Of a stretch of DNA of 64,000 nt, positions 35,553 through 45,074 are shown one piece after another. The position numbers and the translations under genes are program-made. Each line of letters starts with the position of its first letter. Position 1 is the first letter of the stretch. The stretch comes from Rossellomorea aquimaris (GTDB lineage Bacteria; Bacillota; Bacilli; Bacillales; Bacillaceae_B): contig NZ_JXZC01000010.1 in NCBI RefSeq assembly GCF_000935355.1, positions 1 through 64,000 on the forward strand, written 5' to 3'. Below the pieces are notes generated by a model. It saw only the letters and a list, made by a program, of their open reading frames with translations, ran no database searches and was not told where the DNA came from.

Positions 35553-36572
35553 TTACAAAATTACATTCATATCACCAAACTCATGCCATTTATAGTTTTT
35601 TAACAGCGCAGTTTGATAGGCGTTCAATAATTTCTTCTCTGAAATAAAAGCCTTCAAGAGATCCAGATGACTTGCTTCCGGTTCATGCAGCCCCGTGATG
35701 AGACCATCTACGAGTCGGAGGGGCGTATCCCCCGATATATATAAGTTTGTTACCCCTTCAGAAGGCTTTAGCTGTCCATATTGAGTCATGACGGTCTCAA
35801 GGGCACGAACAACTGTAGTGCCCACTGCAATGACCCGTTTTCCACTATTCTTTGCCTTAATGATTTTATCCACTGTCCCTGAACCTACATGGTATTCTTC
35901 GGGATGGTTTTTTGGTGTCGGCCAGCGATCATCTCCGTAATAGCTCAAACCTGCGTGAAGCTGTATGAACACGATCTCAATTCCTTTCTGCTTCAAGGAT
36001 TGTATCAACTTCCACGAAAAGGCCCTGCCGGCAGAGGTCATTTCCACAGATCCGGGGACTGAACCATATACGGTTTGGTAGCAATCAAGCGGCCATGGAG
36101 AATCGATATATTCATATCGGATCGGCTCTCCGTTTCTGTAAATAAAATCAAAAAGCTCAACACCACTTCTGTTAAATTTCAATTGCACCAGCGGTACTTC
36201 ACTACCTTCATCCACCATGTTGGCCCGAACTCCATCTGAGAAACAAATCGGTTCCCCCGCTTGATAGAAGTCTCCTATGATAAGCGCATCCCAACAGTCA
36301 TCATCTATTTTTCTGGATAAACGAACTTCGAAACATCTGTTTCCTTGCTTCCCCTTTAGAGAGGCAGGAATGGTCCGGCTGTTGTTTAAAACAAGTACAT
36401 CCCCCTTATTTAAAAAATCGGGTAACTGCTTGAATCGGGTATGATCACATTTACCGGTCTCACGGTTCAACACCATCAACTTTACTTCGTCTCTTTCAAA
36501 TCCTTGAATCTCTATGGGAGTAGATGCGTTTAAATGGGAAGGGATATCAAATGTCTTAGCCGTTTCATTCAT
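35553..36572 (-). CDS. QueA-like S-adenosylmethionine ribosyltransferase-isomerase paralogue
   Basis: A 339-residue protein of the QueA family (queuosine epoxide-forming step on tRNA). VLVLNNSRTIPASLKG, YQTVYGSVPGSVEMTSAGRAFS, LHAGLSYYG, EEYHVGSG and VGTTVVRALET follow the QueA pattern. It is not next to tgt, ruvB or secDF; instead its ATG overlaps the stop of an SDR gene and a VOC gene follows. Several QueA signature positions look altered (for example TSAGRAFS where QueA has a PTAGLHF-type motif), so it may modify another substrate. Confidence 0.78.
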   Translation of the reverse strand: MNETAKTFDIPSHLNASTPIEIQGFERDEVKLMVLNRETGKCDHTRFKQLPDFLNKGDVLVLNNSRTIPASLKGKQGNRCFEVRLSRKIDDDCWDALIIGDFYQAGEPICFSDGVRANMVDEGSEVPLVQLKFNRSGVELFDFIYRNGEPIRYEYIDSPWPLDCYQTVYGSVPGSVEMTSAGRAFSWKLIQSLKQKGIEIVFIQLHAGLSYYGDDRWPTPKNHPEEYHVGSGTVDKIIKAKNSGKRVIAVGTTVVRALETVMTQYGQLKPSEGVTNLYISGDTPLRLVDGLITGLHEPEASHLDLLKAFISEKKLLNAYQTALLKNYKWHEFGDMNVIL

Positions 36573-37300
36573 TCTCCCCGCCCCGATTCCATCCGGAATT
36601 CCTGCGCTTCAAATCGATTCCCATTCTCGTTTTCTGAAGCGTCGGATGCAAGATATAAAAAGACGTCAAGGTGATCATGAGGGTTCGCAAGTGGATAATC
36701 ACATTCCGGGACAGCCTTCTCGTGCATGTCCGTATCCATTTCCCCTGGATCGACCATATTCACCCGCACCCCTGTATCACTCAGCTCATCGGCCCACGTT
36801 TGGGTTAAACCCTCGACGGCAAATTTTGAAATTCCGTAAGCTCCCCACTCAGCAAAGCCTGTTTTACCCGCTTCTGACGTTAAGTTAATAATTGAACCAT
36901 TCCCCCTGCTGATCATTCCAGGAAGGACTCTTTTCGTTACTAAAAATGGGTTCAATGCATTGATTTTCAGCACCTCAAGAAATTCTTCTTCAGGATAATC
37001 GGCCAACAAACGCGGACCAGGGCCAAAAACGGATGCGTTGTTAAAAAGAACATCGACTCCCCCCAGTACTTCCTCCGTGACAGAAACAAAACGGTCGACA
37101 TCCCGGGAATCAGAAACATCGGCTTTTAATGCAACCACCTCTGCCCCTAACGCCTTCAATTCTTTCTCAACCTCCAATAGGGGTCCACTCGTCCGGGCAC
37201 AGATCGCAAGCTTTGCCCCTTCCTTGGCAAATTGTAAGGCGAGGGCCCTTCCCAACCCTTTGGAAGCTCCGGTTATCATGACTACTTTATTTTTCAACAT
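36569..37300 (-). CDS. Short-chain dehydrogenase/reductase
   Basis: A 243-residue classical SDR: TGASKGLGR cofactor motif near residue 10, NNAS near 88, catalytic NLTSEAG and YGISKFA. The residues after the second strand (CARTSGPL) favour NADP(H). It ends in an ATGA overlap with the QueA-like gene, so the two products are probably made in a fixed ratio and may act in one pathway. GGAAAGGGG precedes the start. Confidence 0.85.
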   Translation of the reverse strand: MLKNKVVMITGASKGLGRALALQFAKEGAKLAICARTSGPLLEVEKELKALGAEVVALKADVSDSRDVDRFVSVTEEVLGGVDVLFNNASVFGPGPRLLADYPEEEFLEVLKINALNPFLVTKRVLPGMISRGNGSIINLTSEAGKTGFAEWGAYGISKFAVEGLTQTWADELSDTGVRVNMVDPGEMDTDMHEKAVPECDYPLANPHDHLDVFLYLASDASENENGNRFEAQEFRMESGRGE

Positions 37301-37438
37301 GTTTACTTCCCCTTTCCTAACTTTTATTACTCATAGTTTATGAAAAGTCCCCTTTCAACAAATCGTCTAAAGGGGGTCATGGGTAATGGAAAATTTGATG
37401 TAGCAGACTATCAGCCTTTTGATGTAGTTTTGTAAAAA

Positions 37439-37484
37439 ACACGAACATTAATACTGGAAATATGATTTATATTCGTGTTATAAT
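37439..37484 (+). promoter_or_regulatory. folD promoter with candidate PurR boxes
   Basis: ACACGAACATTA (37439) and ATATTCGTGT (37469) are inverted copies of a CGAA-core word, as in paired PurBoxes of Bacillus PurR. The second overlaps a TATAAT (37479). B. subtilis folD belongs to the PurR regulon, which supports the reading. The -35 is not obvious. Confidence 0.5.
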
Positions 37485-37501
37485 CGAATTGAAAATAAAT
37501 A

Positions 37502-37597
37502 AAGCAGTGACTGGCGAAAATGTGGAATCAACCACAAGGGAGCTGCGCATCTTATAAATCATGAGCCATTAGCCGTTCGCCTGGGCAGGAGGCAAGG
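37502..37597 (+). promoter_or_regulatory. ZTP (pfl) riboswitch of folD
   Basis: GTGACTGGCG, a GTGG...CCAC hairpin, GGGAGC, and after a linker GCCGTTCGCCTGGGCAGG match the conserved blocks of the pfl/ZTP riboswitch. GCAG (37504) pairs with CTGC (37543). The aptamer senses the purine intermediate ZMP/ZTP, which builds up when 10-formyl-folate is scarce, and turns on folate one-carbon genes. A terminator follows directly. Confidence 0.88.
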
Positions 37598-37617
37598 GGA
37601 TACCCTTGTCTTCTTTT
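37590..37617 (+). terminator. Expression-platform terminator of the ZTP riboswitch
   Basis: GGCAAGGG and CCCTTGTC pair around GATA, followed by TTCTTTTA. Its left arm overlaps the GGC end of the aptamer, so ligand binding can compete with termination. Confidence 0.8.
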
Positions 37618-37639
37618 ACTATAATCAGGAGGGATTGCA

Positions 37640-38494
37640 GTGGAACCACTAGTATTAGACGGGAAACTTGTTGCATCTGAGGTAAAGGAAAGCCTAAAGT
37701 CGAGAGTCGCTGTTTTAAAGGAAAATGGTACTACCCCATGTCTTGCGACTGTACTTGTTGGAGATGATCCATCTTCTGCTACGTATGTGAAGATGAAGGG
37801 TAATGCCTGCGCGAAGATCGGGATGGAATCAAGAAAAATCCATCTCCCTAAGGAAACGACAACGGATGAACTGTTGGATGTGATCCAGGAACTTAATCAA
37901 GATCCTTCTGTTCATGGGATTCTCTTGCAACATCCTGTTCCACATCATATTGACGAACGTGCTGCTTTTGAAGCAATCTCCATTGAAAAAGATGTTGATG
38001 GCGTCACGAGCCTCGGGTTCGGTCAAAATTCACTGGGGTTTGGTGAGTTTCCATCCTGCACGCCTGCTGCAATCATGAGCATCATCGATTACTACGGTGT
38101 GTCTCTTGAAGGAAAACACGCTGTCGTTGTAGGAAGGAGTCCGATTTTAGGAAAGCCTGTTTCCATGATGCTGTTGAATCGAAACGCTACGGTGACGACA
38201 TGTCATTCATATACAGAGAACCTGCCTGACATCCTCGCTACTGCAGATATTGTGGTGGCAGCAGTAGGTAAACCTAACTTCATTCAGGGGGACTGGATAA
38301 AAGAAGGTGCTGTCGTTCTTGATGCCGGCTATAACAAAGGGAACGTCGGAGACATCGATTATGACGCATGTTATGAAAAAGCAAGCGCGATTACTCCTGT
38401 GCCAGGTGGAGTGGGCCCTGTGACCATCTCAATGCTATTAAAACAGACCGTTGATTCTGCTGAGAAATACGGTTCTGTACTACAAAATTCATAA
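37640..38494 (+). CDS. folD: Methylenetetrahydrofolate dehydrogenase/cyclohydrolase
   Basis: A 284-residue bifunctional FolD that interconverts methylene-, methenyl- and formyl-tetrahydrofolate. Key parts: SATYVKMKGNACAKIG with the catalytic Lys, ILLQHPVPHHID, KDVDGVT, PCTPAA-type SCTPAAIMSII, the dinucleotide site VVGRSPILGKP, and PGGVGPVTISMLL. AGGAGGG precedes the GTG start. Expression should be controlled by the ZTP riboswitch and perhaps PurR. Confidence 0.96.
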   Translation: MEPLVLDGKLVASEVKESLKSRVAVLKENGTTPCLATVLVGDDPSSATYVKMKGNACAKIGMESRKIHLPKETTTDELLDVIQELNQDPSVHGILLQHPVPHHIDERAAFEAISIEKDVDGVTSLGFGQNSLGFGEFPSCTPAAIMSIIDYYGVSLEGKHAVVVGRSPILGKPVSMMLLNRNATVTTCHSYTENLPDILATADIVVAAVGKPNFIQGDWIKEGAVVLDAGYNKGNVGDIDYDACYEKASAITPVPGGVGPVTISMLLKQTVDSAEKYGSVLQNS

Positions 38495-38506
38495 ACAAAA
38501 ATTGGT

Positions 38507-38546
38507 AAGAGGCTGACTCGTCAAAGGAGTCAGCCTCTTTTTTTCC
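38507..38546 (+). terminator. Terminator after folD
   Basis: AGAGGCTGACTC and GAGTCAGCCTCT around seven bases, then TTTTTTT. Confidence 0.95.
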
Positions 38547-38616
38547 TATTTTTCACTTATTTTTTCTACATTTCAGGAAAGAATGGTAAGGAATAGAAAG
38601 ATAAAGGAGCGTTCAT

Positions 38617-40158
38617 ATGGACACACAACACCAAAATGCTTTTTCCAAAACACCGGAGCCCTATTGGAGGGAAACGGCTAAACTCCCCTTGTTTAAAAAG
38701 CTTGATAAAAACATAAAAGTGGACGTGACCGTTGTTGGAGGCGGGATAGCAGGCATCACCACTGCCTATCTGTTAGCTAAAGGTGGAAAAAAGGTGGCGC
38801 TGATTGAGGCTGACCACTTATTGAACGGAACAACGGGGCATACAACGGCTAAGATTTCCGCCCAGCACGGATTGATTTATGATGAGCTCATCCAACATTT
38901 TGGAGAAGAGTTTGCAAAGAAATATTATCTGTCACAGACGAAGGCTCTTCAGTTTATTAAAGACACGATTTCCAGTGAAAATATCGATTGTCATTTTACA
39001 GAAGAGGACTCGTATGTTTACGCGACTACTGATCAATACGCTACAAAAATCCAGAAGGAATACGAGGCGTATCAGAAGTTAGAAATTATGGGAGAGCTCA
39101 CCGAAAAACTCCCAATCGATTTAGCCATTAAAAACGCTGTCGTGATGAAAGCCCAGGCGCAGTTTCACCCTTTAAAGTATCTTAAAGCCTTGGTTGATTC
39201 TTATACGGGACTTGGCGGTCAAATATTTGAAGGAACGGCGGCTAAAACCATTAATGAAGGTGACTCCACTCAAGTTGTGACTGCAGACGGATATCACCTG
39301 GATAGTGAGCATGTTGTCATCTGCTCTCACTTTCCTTTTTATGATGGTATGGGTTTTTATTTCACTAAAATGTATGCGGAACGCTCGTATGTCCTTGGAG
39401 TGAAAGCTAAAAAGGACTATCCGGGCGGAATGTACTTAAGTGCAGAAGATCCTACACGTTCCCTCCGTTTTGAAGACGATGAAAATGGGGAAAGACTCAT
39501 TTTAATCGGTGGGGATAAACATAAAACCGGGCAAGGTAAAGATACTATGGATCACTATGAGGCTTTAAAGGATTTCGGGGAAGAAGTCGTCGGCATTGAA
39601 GAAATCCGTTATAGATGGTCTGCCCAGGACCTGATTACATTAGATAAGGTACCCTACATCGGGAAATTAACGGAAAAACATCCTGCTATTTTTGTAGCTA
39701 CCGGTTTTAATAAATGGGGAATGACGTCAGGTACTCTGGCGGGGCAAATTCTATCTGAACAAATTTTAGGAAATCACCATATTTATGCTGACGTATATAC
39801 TCCTTCCCGTTTTGTCGCAGATCCAAGCATCAAGCATTTCTTCAAAGAGAATGTAAATGTAGCGGGACAACTCATTAAAGGAAAGCTTCAAATTCCAACT
39901 AAGAAGGTACAGGAGCTACAAAAAGGCGAGGGCGACGTTGTGAACTTGAACGGGCGACGCTGTGGTGGATACCGGGATGAAACAGGAAAACTGCACGTCG
40001 TAGACACCACGTGCACCCATCTCGGCTGTGAAACCGAATGGAACCACGGAGACCACACATGGGACTGTCCTTGTCACGGATCACGCTTCTCCATTGATGG
40101 GGAAGTGATTGAAGGGCCTGCGAAGAAACCTCTCACCAGGTTTGAAGTGAACGATTAA
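38617..40158 (+). CDS. FAD-dependent oxidoreductase with C-terminal Rieske domain (YhfW-like)
   Basis: A 513-residue fusion. Residues 35-385 form a DAO-type flavoprotein (VTVVGGGIAGITTAYLLA for FAD, TGFNKWGMTSG near the end). Residues 415-510 form a Rieske [2Fe-2S] domain with the cluster ligands in CTHLGC and CPCHGSRFS. B. subtilis YhfW has this layout. The electron donor and substrate are unknown. AAAGGAG precedes the ATG. Monocistronic. Confidence 0.88.
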   Translation: MDTQHQNAFSKTPEPYWRETAKLPLFKKLDKNIKVDVTVVGGGIAGITTAYLLAKGGKKVALIEADHLLNGTTGHTTAKISAQHGLIYDELIQHFGEEFAKKYYLSQTKALQFIKDTISSENIDCHFTEEDSYVYATTDQYATKIQKEYEAYQKLEIMGELTEKLPIDLAIKNAVVMKAQAQFHPLKYLKALVDSYTGLGGQIFEGTAAKTINEGDSTQVVTADGYHLDSEHVVICSHFPFYDGMGFYFTKMYAERSYVLGVKAKKDYPGGMYLSAEDPTRSLRFEDDENGERLILIGGDKHKTGQGKDTMDHYEALKDFGEEVVGIEEIRYRWSAQDLITLDKVPYIGKLTEKHPAIFVATGFNKWGMTSGTLAGQILSEQILGNHHIYADVYTPSRFVADPSIKHFFKENVNVAGQLIKGKLQIPTKKVQELQKGEGDVVNLNGRRCGGYRDETGKLHVVDTTCTHLGCETEWNHGDHTWDCPCHGSRFSIDGEVIEGPAKKPLTRFEVND

Positions 40159-40326
40159 GGGACGGAACTCTGGAAAAGAACTCCCGATTATTGTCGAATA
40201 TAGCCTGGGAAATAAACAGGATCAATAAGTATTTGACATATTTTGTCGCATCTCGCAGAAGAATATTTCCTCGATTATGTCTCAAACTATAAAGGCTTGA
40301 GTTACTATTTTGGGAGGGATTTCTGA

Positions 40327-40458
40327 ATGGGACGTACTAAAAAAGGTAACCGTAATGCTCAAAGTAATACGAATGCTAAAGAAAATCGAACAAGTTCTGA
40401 ATTAGTGGAGTTTACAACCGGGCAAGCGAATACGAAGAAAAACCGAACTCAAGACTAG
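40327..40458 (+). CDS. Small hydrophilic basic protein
   Basis: A 43-residue ORF with GGGAGGG upstream: MGRTKKGNRNAQSNTNAKEN, then a middle ELVEFTTGQ, then NTKKNRTQD. It is rich in N, T, K, Q and R and lacks Cys, Trp and hydrophobic stretches, like minor spore proteins, but I cannot assign it to an SASP family. A TTGTCGAATA word (40191), resembling a Spo0A box, lies about 130 bases upstream. It has its own terminator. Confidence 0.6.
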   Translation: MGRTKKGNRNAQSNTNAKENRTSSELVEFTTGQANTKKNRTQD

Positions 40459-40480
40459 TAATGACTAGCTGTTTGACTGA

Positions 40481-40526
40481 AGAATAACCGGCAGGAACGC
40501 TGCGTCAGGTTATTCTTTTCTTATTT
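40481..40526 (+). terminator. Terminator after the small basic protein gene
   Basis: AGAATAACC and GGTTATTCT close an 18-base loop and run into TTTCTTATTT. Confidence 0.7.
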
Positions 40527-40611
40527 CTCCTGATCCGTTCATCTTTTCGTAGAGGAATCTCAATGCCGACCTCGAATACGTTAAAGAGAAATTGAATAGG
40601 AGGATTATATA

Positions 40612-41133
40612 ATGCAAGAACAAATGTTGTTTCAACAAATGGAATTCATACGACTCCGCACACTGGCTGCTCTCGATGCGACAACAGAAAAACAGGCGGA
40701 TGAAATGCCTCCTGGCTTCAGAAATTCAATCCGATGGAATTTAGGACATATCCTGCTTTCTCAGGAAAACCTGTTATTCTCCTTTGCAGGGGAAAACGAC
40801 CGTAAAACACTTCCACCTGAATATGGGGAGCTATTTGGTTTCAATACAAGCCCAGACACCTGGAATACACTCACACCTCCCACACTGAAGGAACTTCGTG
40901 AGAAATTGGAAGCACAACCGCAAAGAATGAAAGAAGCATTCTCCGGTCGCTTGGATGAAAAAGGAGAAAAGCCATTTGTTCTTGGTGAACATACTATGTT
41001 AACCACTTTAGCTGAAGTTCTTTCCTTTGCTAATTGGCATGAGGGTTTACACCAGGGCGCCATTACATCGATTAAACGTGTACAAGGGATCGAAAATCTT
41101 TGGGAAAAGGTTGAAGAGAAGGTAGAAAGATAA
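40612..41133 (+). CDS. DinB-family four-helix protein
   Basis: A 173-residue protein of the DinB/YfiT-like metal-binding fold. The metal ligands are probably the His in WNLGHILLSQENLL, and the two His in ANWHEGLHQGAI near residues 143-147, giving the usual three-His site. Members are thiol-dependent transferases or of unknown role; in Bacillaceae some use bacillithiol. AGGAGG precedes the ATG. Monocistronic. Confidence 0.82.
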   Translation: MQEQMLFQQMEFIRLRTLAALDATTEKQADEMPPGFRNSIRWNLGHILLSQENLLFSFAGENDRKTLPPEYGELFGFNTSPDTWNTLTPPTLKELREKLEAQPQRMKEAFSGRLDEKGEKPFVLGEHTMLTTLAEVLSFANWHEGLHQGAITSIKRVQGIENLWEKVEEKVER

Positions 41134-41170
41134 AAAGACATGGCGGCTCCTGTGCTGCCATGTCTTTTTA
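41132..41170. terminator. Bidirectional terminator between dinB-like and msrAB genes
   Basis: AAAAAGACATGGC and GCCATGTCTTTTT pair, with GC/GC inside and a short loop. It reaches the last bases of the msrAB frame. Confidence 0.9.
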
Positions 41171-42112
41171 TCTGCCTTTAAACAAAATTAAAAAATCTTC
41201 GTATCCTTCCTCTTCTAACTTATCCTTGGGAATAAATCGTAAAGAAGCAGAATTGATACAATACCGAAGACCTTTAGGACCGGGTCCATCTGTGAACACA
41301 TGCCCGAGATGAGAATCAGCTTCCCTGCTTCTTACTTCTACTCTTGTAGAACGATGAGAGAGATCATATTGTTCTTTGACGCTCGCATCCATGACGGGCT
41401 TTGTAAAGCTGGGCCAGCCGCACCCACTATCATACTGATCTTTGGAAGTAAACAAAGGTTCACCCGAAACGATATCAACGTATAAACCTTCTTCCGTGTT
41501 ATCCCAATACTCATTTTCGTACGGTGGTTCCGTTCCATTTTCCTGAGTAACGAAGTACTGCATTTCAGTTAACTTTCCCTTTAAATAGGATCGATCCTTT
41601 GGCCAATACTTCTTCAAAAAGTCTTCTCGCCCAGATCCACGTTTATATAGGGCATATCGGAAGGCATTTTCCTTATAGAAATTTTGATGGTATCCTTCGG
41701 CTGGATAAAACTCTTTTGCAGGGAGGATCTTGGTAACGACAGGTTTCGTAAATACACCACTCTGCTCCAACTTCCGTTTTGAATCTTCTGCAAGCTTCCT
41801 TTGAATGTCATCATGATAAAAAATGGCTGTACGGTAGGAGTCACCCCTATCCTTAAACTGTCCTCCTGCATCAGTCGGATCAATTTGCTTCCAGTAAAGA
41901 TCCAACAGTTTCTCGTACGTGAACAGGTCGGGATCAAAAGTGATTTGCACAGCTTCATAATGCCCTGTGTTCCCTGATGTCACTTCTTTATATGTCGGGT
42001 TTGCCGTTTCCCCTCCTGTATAACCGGAGACAATACGCTCAATTCCTTCCTTCTCATCAAAAGGTTCCACCATACACCAGAAACAGCCCCCGGCAAACGT
42101 CGCTTGCTCCAT
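41168..42112 (-). CDS. msrAB: Bifunctional methionine sulfoxide reductase MsrA-MsrB
   Basis: A 314-residue fusion that repairs both stereoisomers of methionine sulfoxide. MsrA occupies about residues 1-155 with the nucleophile in [11 protein letters not shown] (Cys 10). MsrB occupies about 180-310 with [15 protein letters not shown] and the catalytic Cys in [11 protein letters not shown]. The zinc-binding CxxC pairs of many MsrBs are missing, as in other fused forms. GAAAGAGG precedes the ATG. A parS site lies just upstream. Confidence 0.94.
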   Translation of the reverse strand: MEQATFAGGCFWCMVEPFDEKEGIERIVSGYTGGETANPTYKEVTSGNTGHYEAVQITFDPDLFTYEKLLDLYWKQIDPTDAGGQFKDRGDSYRTAIFYHDDIQRKLAEDSKRKLEQSGVFTKPVVTKILPAKEFYPAEGYHQNFYKENAFRYALYKRGSGREDFLKKYWPKDRSYLKGKLTEMQYFVTQENGTEPPYENEYWDNTEEGLYVDIVSGEPLFTSKDQYDSGCGWPSFTKPVMDASVKEQYDLSHRSTRVEVRSREADSHLGHVFTDGPGPKGLRYCINSASLRFIPKDKLEEEGYEDFLILFKGR

Positions 42113-42126
42113 TTCTTCACCTCTTT

Positions 42127-42142
42127 CGTTTCACGTGAAACA
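42127..42142. promoter_or_regulatory. Second parS site
   Basis: CGTTTCACGTGAAACA differs from the perfect parS at 5486 only in its first base. It lies in the short gap upstream of msrAB, so Spo0J/ParB spreading could affect that promoter. Confidence 0.85.
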
Positions 42143-42171
42143 TTAAATGATTATAGAGCTTCCATCCTTTT

Positions 42172-42501
42172 TCATCCCTCAAAGTAGAGATGATAATGAT
42201 TCTGACATCCAGGGTTAAAGGATGCCTGACAATGAAGGCATACTGATTGACAATTCATATATTGTAAGATGGTCAACTCATTTTTACATTCTCCACAAAG
42301 AACCGCTTTCTTATTCCACTCGTTCTTTGACCAAATAATTGGATCATGGCCTGCGATATCGTCATGACATTTATGACAAGGATAATAGGTGTTACAGCAC
42401 TTAAATTTAATTGCGATGATATCTTTTTGGGTTCGGTAATGCTTACATTTCGTCTTAGAGTCTACTTCTACGCCACGTATCTCGATCAACTTTTCAGTCA
42501 T
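42172..42501 (-). CDS. CHY zinc-finger protein
   Basis: A 109-residue protein with the CHY zinc-finger pattern: TKCKHYRTQKDIIAIKFKCCNTYYPCHKCHDD, later LCGECKNEL and CLHCQASFNPGC, all rich in paired Cys and His. It should bind about three zinc ions. Function unknown. AGGGGG is ideally placed before ATG 42501; earlier in-frame ATGs overlap it. Confidence 0.85.
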   Translation of the reverse strand: MTEKLIEIRGVEVDSKTKCKHYRTQKDIIAIKFKCCNTYYPCHKCHDDIAGHDPIIWSKNEWNKKAVLCGECKNELTILQYMNCQSVCLHCQASFNPGCQNHYHLYFEG

Positions 42502-42649
42502 GTTCATCCCCCTCATGCAGTAGATTTCGATAAATATAGTCGATTTTCCTACAGGAATCTTAAACTAGTTATCTATTACCTATACATTCTAATCTATTGA
42601 TCTATCTGTACTATACAATGAATAGTATGGGATAGGGAGGGGAAGATTC

Positions 42650-42715
42650 TTGAAATTGATCGTAGAACACTCTAAGACAAGGTCTGAATCCGGTGTATTT
42701 GATCCAGCCAAATAA
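42650..42715 (+). CDS. Candidate 21-residue ORF
   Basis: TTG 42650 follows GGGAGGGG at good spacing and opens a 21-codon frame (MKLIVEHSKTRSESGVFDPA, then K) that ends in the following terminator. The site and terminator suggest a small transcript, but length alone does not separate it from chance. Confidence 0.3.
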   Translation: MKLIVEHSKTRSESGVFDPAK

Positions 42716-42757
42716 AAAGGGACTGATCTTCTAATCGTAAGAAGAACAGTCCCTTTT
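42714..42757. terminator. Bidirectional terminator
   Basis: AAAAGGGACTG and CAGTCCCTTTT with inner TCTTCT/AGAAGA pairs. It serves the dehalogenase gene on the minus strand and any rightward transcript. Confidence 0.88.
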
Positions 42758-42759
42758 CA

Positions 42760-43431
42760 TTAACCAAAATGCTCTAGGATCCCATTTAAATCCTTGTATT
42801 CGTAATGTGGTCTTACCCCTAATTCATCCATTACCTTATCCTGACGATTGATCCAAGCCGTATAGAAACCAAAGTTGGTCGCCCCTGCAATATCCCATGG
42901 GTTAGAAGACATAAACAATACTTCTTCTCTCCTGACACCAAGCTTTTCAAGTACCAGCTGGTAAGACATCGGTGTCGGCTTGAACTGCTTGACCTCATCG
43001 ACTGTTAAAACATCGTCTACTAAATGTCCAAAAGAAGATTGCTCCACTAATGGTGATAACATATCCAAGGAACCGTTGGAAAAAATCGCTTTTTGGGAAG
43101 GCTTCAGTTTTTCCAGCACACCTTTTACTTCTTCATAATGATTCAATTTTAAATAGGCACTTAGTAGTTCTTTCTCTTTTTTCTCAGAGAGACCGACTCC
43201 TACTTGTTTGCAAGCATAATGGAGGGCATCCTTCGTAATAGAGAAGAATGTCGTGTACGTTCCCATGAGTTGTCTTAAAAAGCTGTATTCTAGTTGTTTT
43301 TGGCGCCATACCTGGCTGATTTCCTCCCCTTTATCCGGAAAGAGTTCATTACACTTTTCTATGACCGAGTGAACATCAAATAATGTCCCGTATGCATCGA
43401 ACACAAATGCTTTAATATTGAGCTTTGACAT
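42760..43431 (-). CDS. Haloacid dehalogenase type II
   Basis: A 223-residue HAD-family hydrolase of the L-2-haloacid dehalogenase kind: AFVFDAYGTLFDVHSV with the nucleophile Asp near residue 11, IFSNGSLDML, the Lys in VKQFKPTPMSY, and FMSSNPWDIAGATNFGF. GAGGGGG supports ATG 43431. The physiological substrate is uncertain; many relatives act on 2-haloacids in vitro only. Confidence 0.88.
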   Translation of the reverse strand: MSKLNIKAFVFDAYGTLFDVHSVIEKCNELFPDKGEEISQVWRQKQLEYSFLRQLMGTYTTFFSITKDALHYACKQVGVGLSEKKEKELLSAYLKLNHYEEVKGVLEKLKPSQKAIFSNGSLDMLSPLVEQSSFGHLVDDVLTVDEVKQFKPTPMSYQLVLEKLGVRREEVLFMSSNPWDIAGATNFGFYTAWINRQDKVMDELGVRPHYEYKDLNGILEHFG

Positions 43432-43587
43432 AGGTATCCCCCTCACAGATTCTCCTTATATAATAGACTGATTTAAAAAATTTAAACTTTTACTGGCCGA
43501 TTGTAAAGCAGGCGAATTCATTTCATATCACCTCCATTTATGGTATATTACTTCGAGTATCTAAATATCTATCGGAGGTGGTCATAA

Positions 43588-44928
43588 GTGACTGAAGAAC
43601 AACACATACAGGCATCACCTTCCTATACAAAGACGATCTTATTCCTGAGCCTGACTATATGGCTCGTTGTCATGAATACGACTATGTTCAATGTGGCTTT
43701 GCCCAATGTCCTGAAGGATTTCTCGTTGGCACCTTCTGAAGGAGCCTGGATTGTATCGGGCTATTCCATTGTACTTGCAATCTGCACCATTACGTACACC
43801 CGCCTGGCAGACTACATCCCGATCAGGCGATTGCTCATTATAGGCATCACCATTTTTGGAATCGCATCATTCACAGGCTTTTTTGCCCATACCTTTACTT
43901 GGCTATTGCTGTCTCGATTATTTCAAGCGGCAGGGGCAGCAGCGATCCCTGGGTTATCCATGGTGTTTGCCGGGCGTTTTGTCCCTATGGCAAGGCGTGG
44001 ACGGGCATTGGCGATGATCGCTTCTGCCTCTTCCCTCGGATTTGGATTGGGTCCCGTTGTCGGTGGGGTGATCACGGATTATTTGAATTGGAATTATTTA
44101 TTTCTGATCACGTTATGCGTCCTTGGAATGATTCCTATCTTGTATCGTTATTTGCCTGATGAAAAGACCAAAAAAGGGTATTTTGACATATGGGGAGGGC
44201 TCTTGACCGGTATAGGGATCACTTTTTTCCTCCTTTTCATCTCAACCTTTCACTGGTACTATTTCGCAGGTTCCGTCATCTTCTTGGGTGGACTGTGGAT
44301 TCGCATCCATAAGATTGACTTACCTTTTATCCAGCCCAGTCTGGTTCGTGATAAGGGATACCGTCAGATTCTCTATATGAGTTTTCTTGGTTTTGTCACT
44401 CATTTTGCCATTTTAATCGTCATGCCCTTAATGCTTCAGCACGTATTTGGTAAAAACCCTACAACTGTCGGATTTATTATTTTTCCTGGTGCCATGGTTT
44501 CAGCAGTGGCTGCCATCTATGTAGGGAGACTAATCGATCGATACGGAAATATGAGAGTGATGTTTCTTGCTCATATCCTTCTCATTATTTCCACTTTGAT
44601 TTTCTATTTCTTATCTCCTGGCAGTGAATACATGATTATGCTGGCTTACATGTTTACTAGCTTCGGTTTCTCAAGTCTTTCTTCAAGCTCGACGAACGAG
44701 GTATCACGGGTCTTAAGTAAAGAATTAACCGCTTCGGGGATCGGGATGAAACAACTGATACATTATGTCGGCAGTGCTTCTGGTTCTGTCCTTGGTGGAA
44801 TCATAGTGGAAATGGGCGGAGCTGACTTCCCGGTAAGCTCCTTTCAGAATACATTTTTGGTTCTCATTGGATTGATGACCATATCCCTTTTGCTCTTATT
44901 TTTATACCAACGGAAAATCAACAACTAA
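43588..44928 (+). CDS. MFS drug efflux transporter, 14-helix Tet(L)-like
   Basis: A 446-residue major facilitator of the DHA2 class. Motif A-like LADYIPIRRLLIIG, motif C region GFGLGPVVGGVITDYLNW, and the DIWGGLLTGIGITFFLLF and IIFPGAMVSAVAAIYVGRLIDRYG segments parallel the Tet(K)/Tet(L) family. It therefore probably exports drugs or monovalent cations by proton exchange, but resistance cannot be claimed. The start is GTG 43588 after GGAGGTGG. It has its own terminator. Confidence 0.85.
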   Translation: MTEEQHIQASPSYTKTILFLSLTIWLVVMNTTMFNVALPNVLKDFSLAPSEGAWIVSGYSIVLAICTITYTRLADYIPIRRLLIIGITIFGIASFTGFFAHTFTWLLLSRLFQAAGAAAIPGLSMVFAGRFVPMARRGRALAMIASASSLGFGLGPVVGGVITDYLNWNYLFLITLCVLGMIPILYRYLPDEKTKKGYFDIWGGLLTGIGITFFLLFISTFHWYYFAGSVIFLGGLWIRIHKIDLPFIQPSLVRDKGYRQILYMSFLGFVTHFAILIVMPLMLQHVFGKNPTTVGFIIFPGAMVSAVAAIYVGRLIDRYGNMRVMFLAHILLIISTLIFYFLSPGSEYMIMLAYMFTSFGFSSLSSSSTNEVSRVLSKELTASGIGMKQLIHYVGSASGSVLGGIIVEMGGADFPVSSFQNTFLVLIGLMTISLLLLFLYQRKINN

Positions 44929-44932
44929 TACT

Positions 44933-44976
44933 GATAGGTCCAGGCAGTTATCACTGCTTGGACCTATCTTTTTGTT
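44933..44976 (+). terminator. Terminator after the MFS gene
   Basis: GATAGGTCCAGGCAGT and ACTGCTTGGACCTATC pair with one mismatch around a four-base loop, then TTTTTGTT. Confidence 0.9.
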
Positions 44977-45074
44977 CAGGGTAAAAAATTGTTTCCTCAT
45001 CCCGGTTAAAACGGATTCTACGCCTACCATTAAGGGTATAGTAAGAAAAAAAACAGTAGAACAGGGGAATTCAA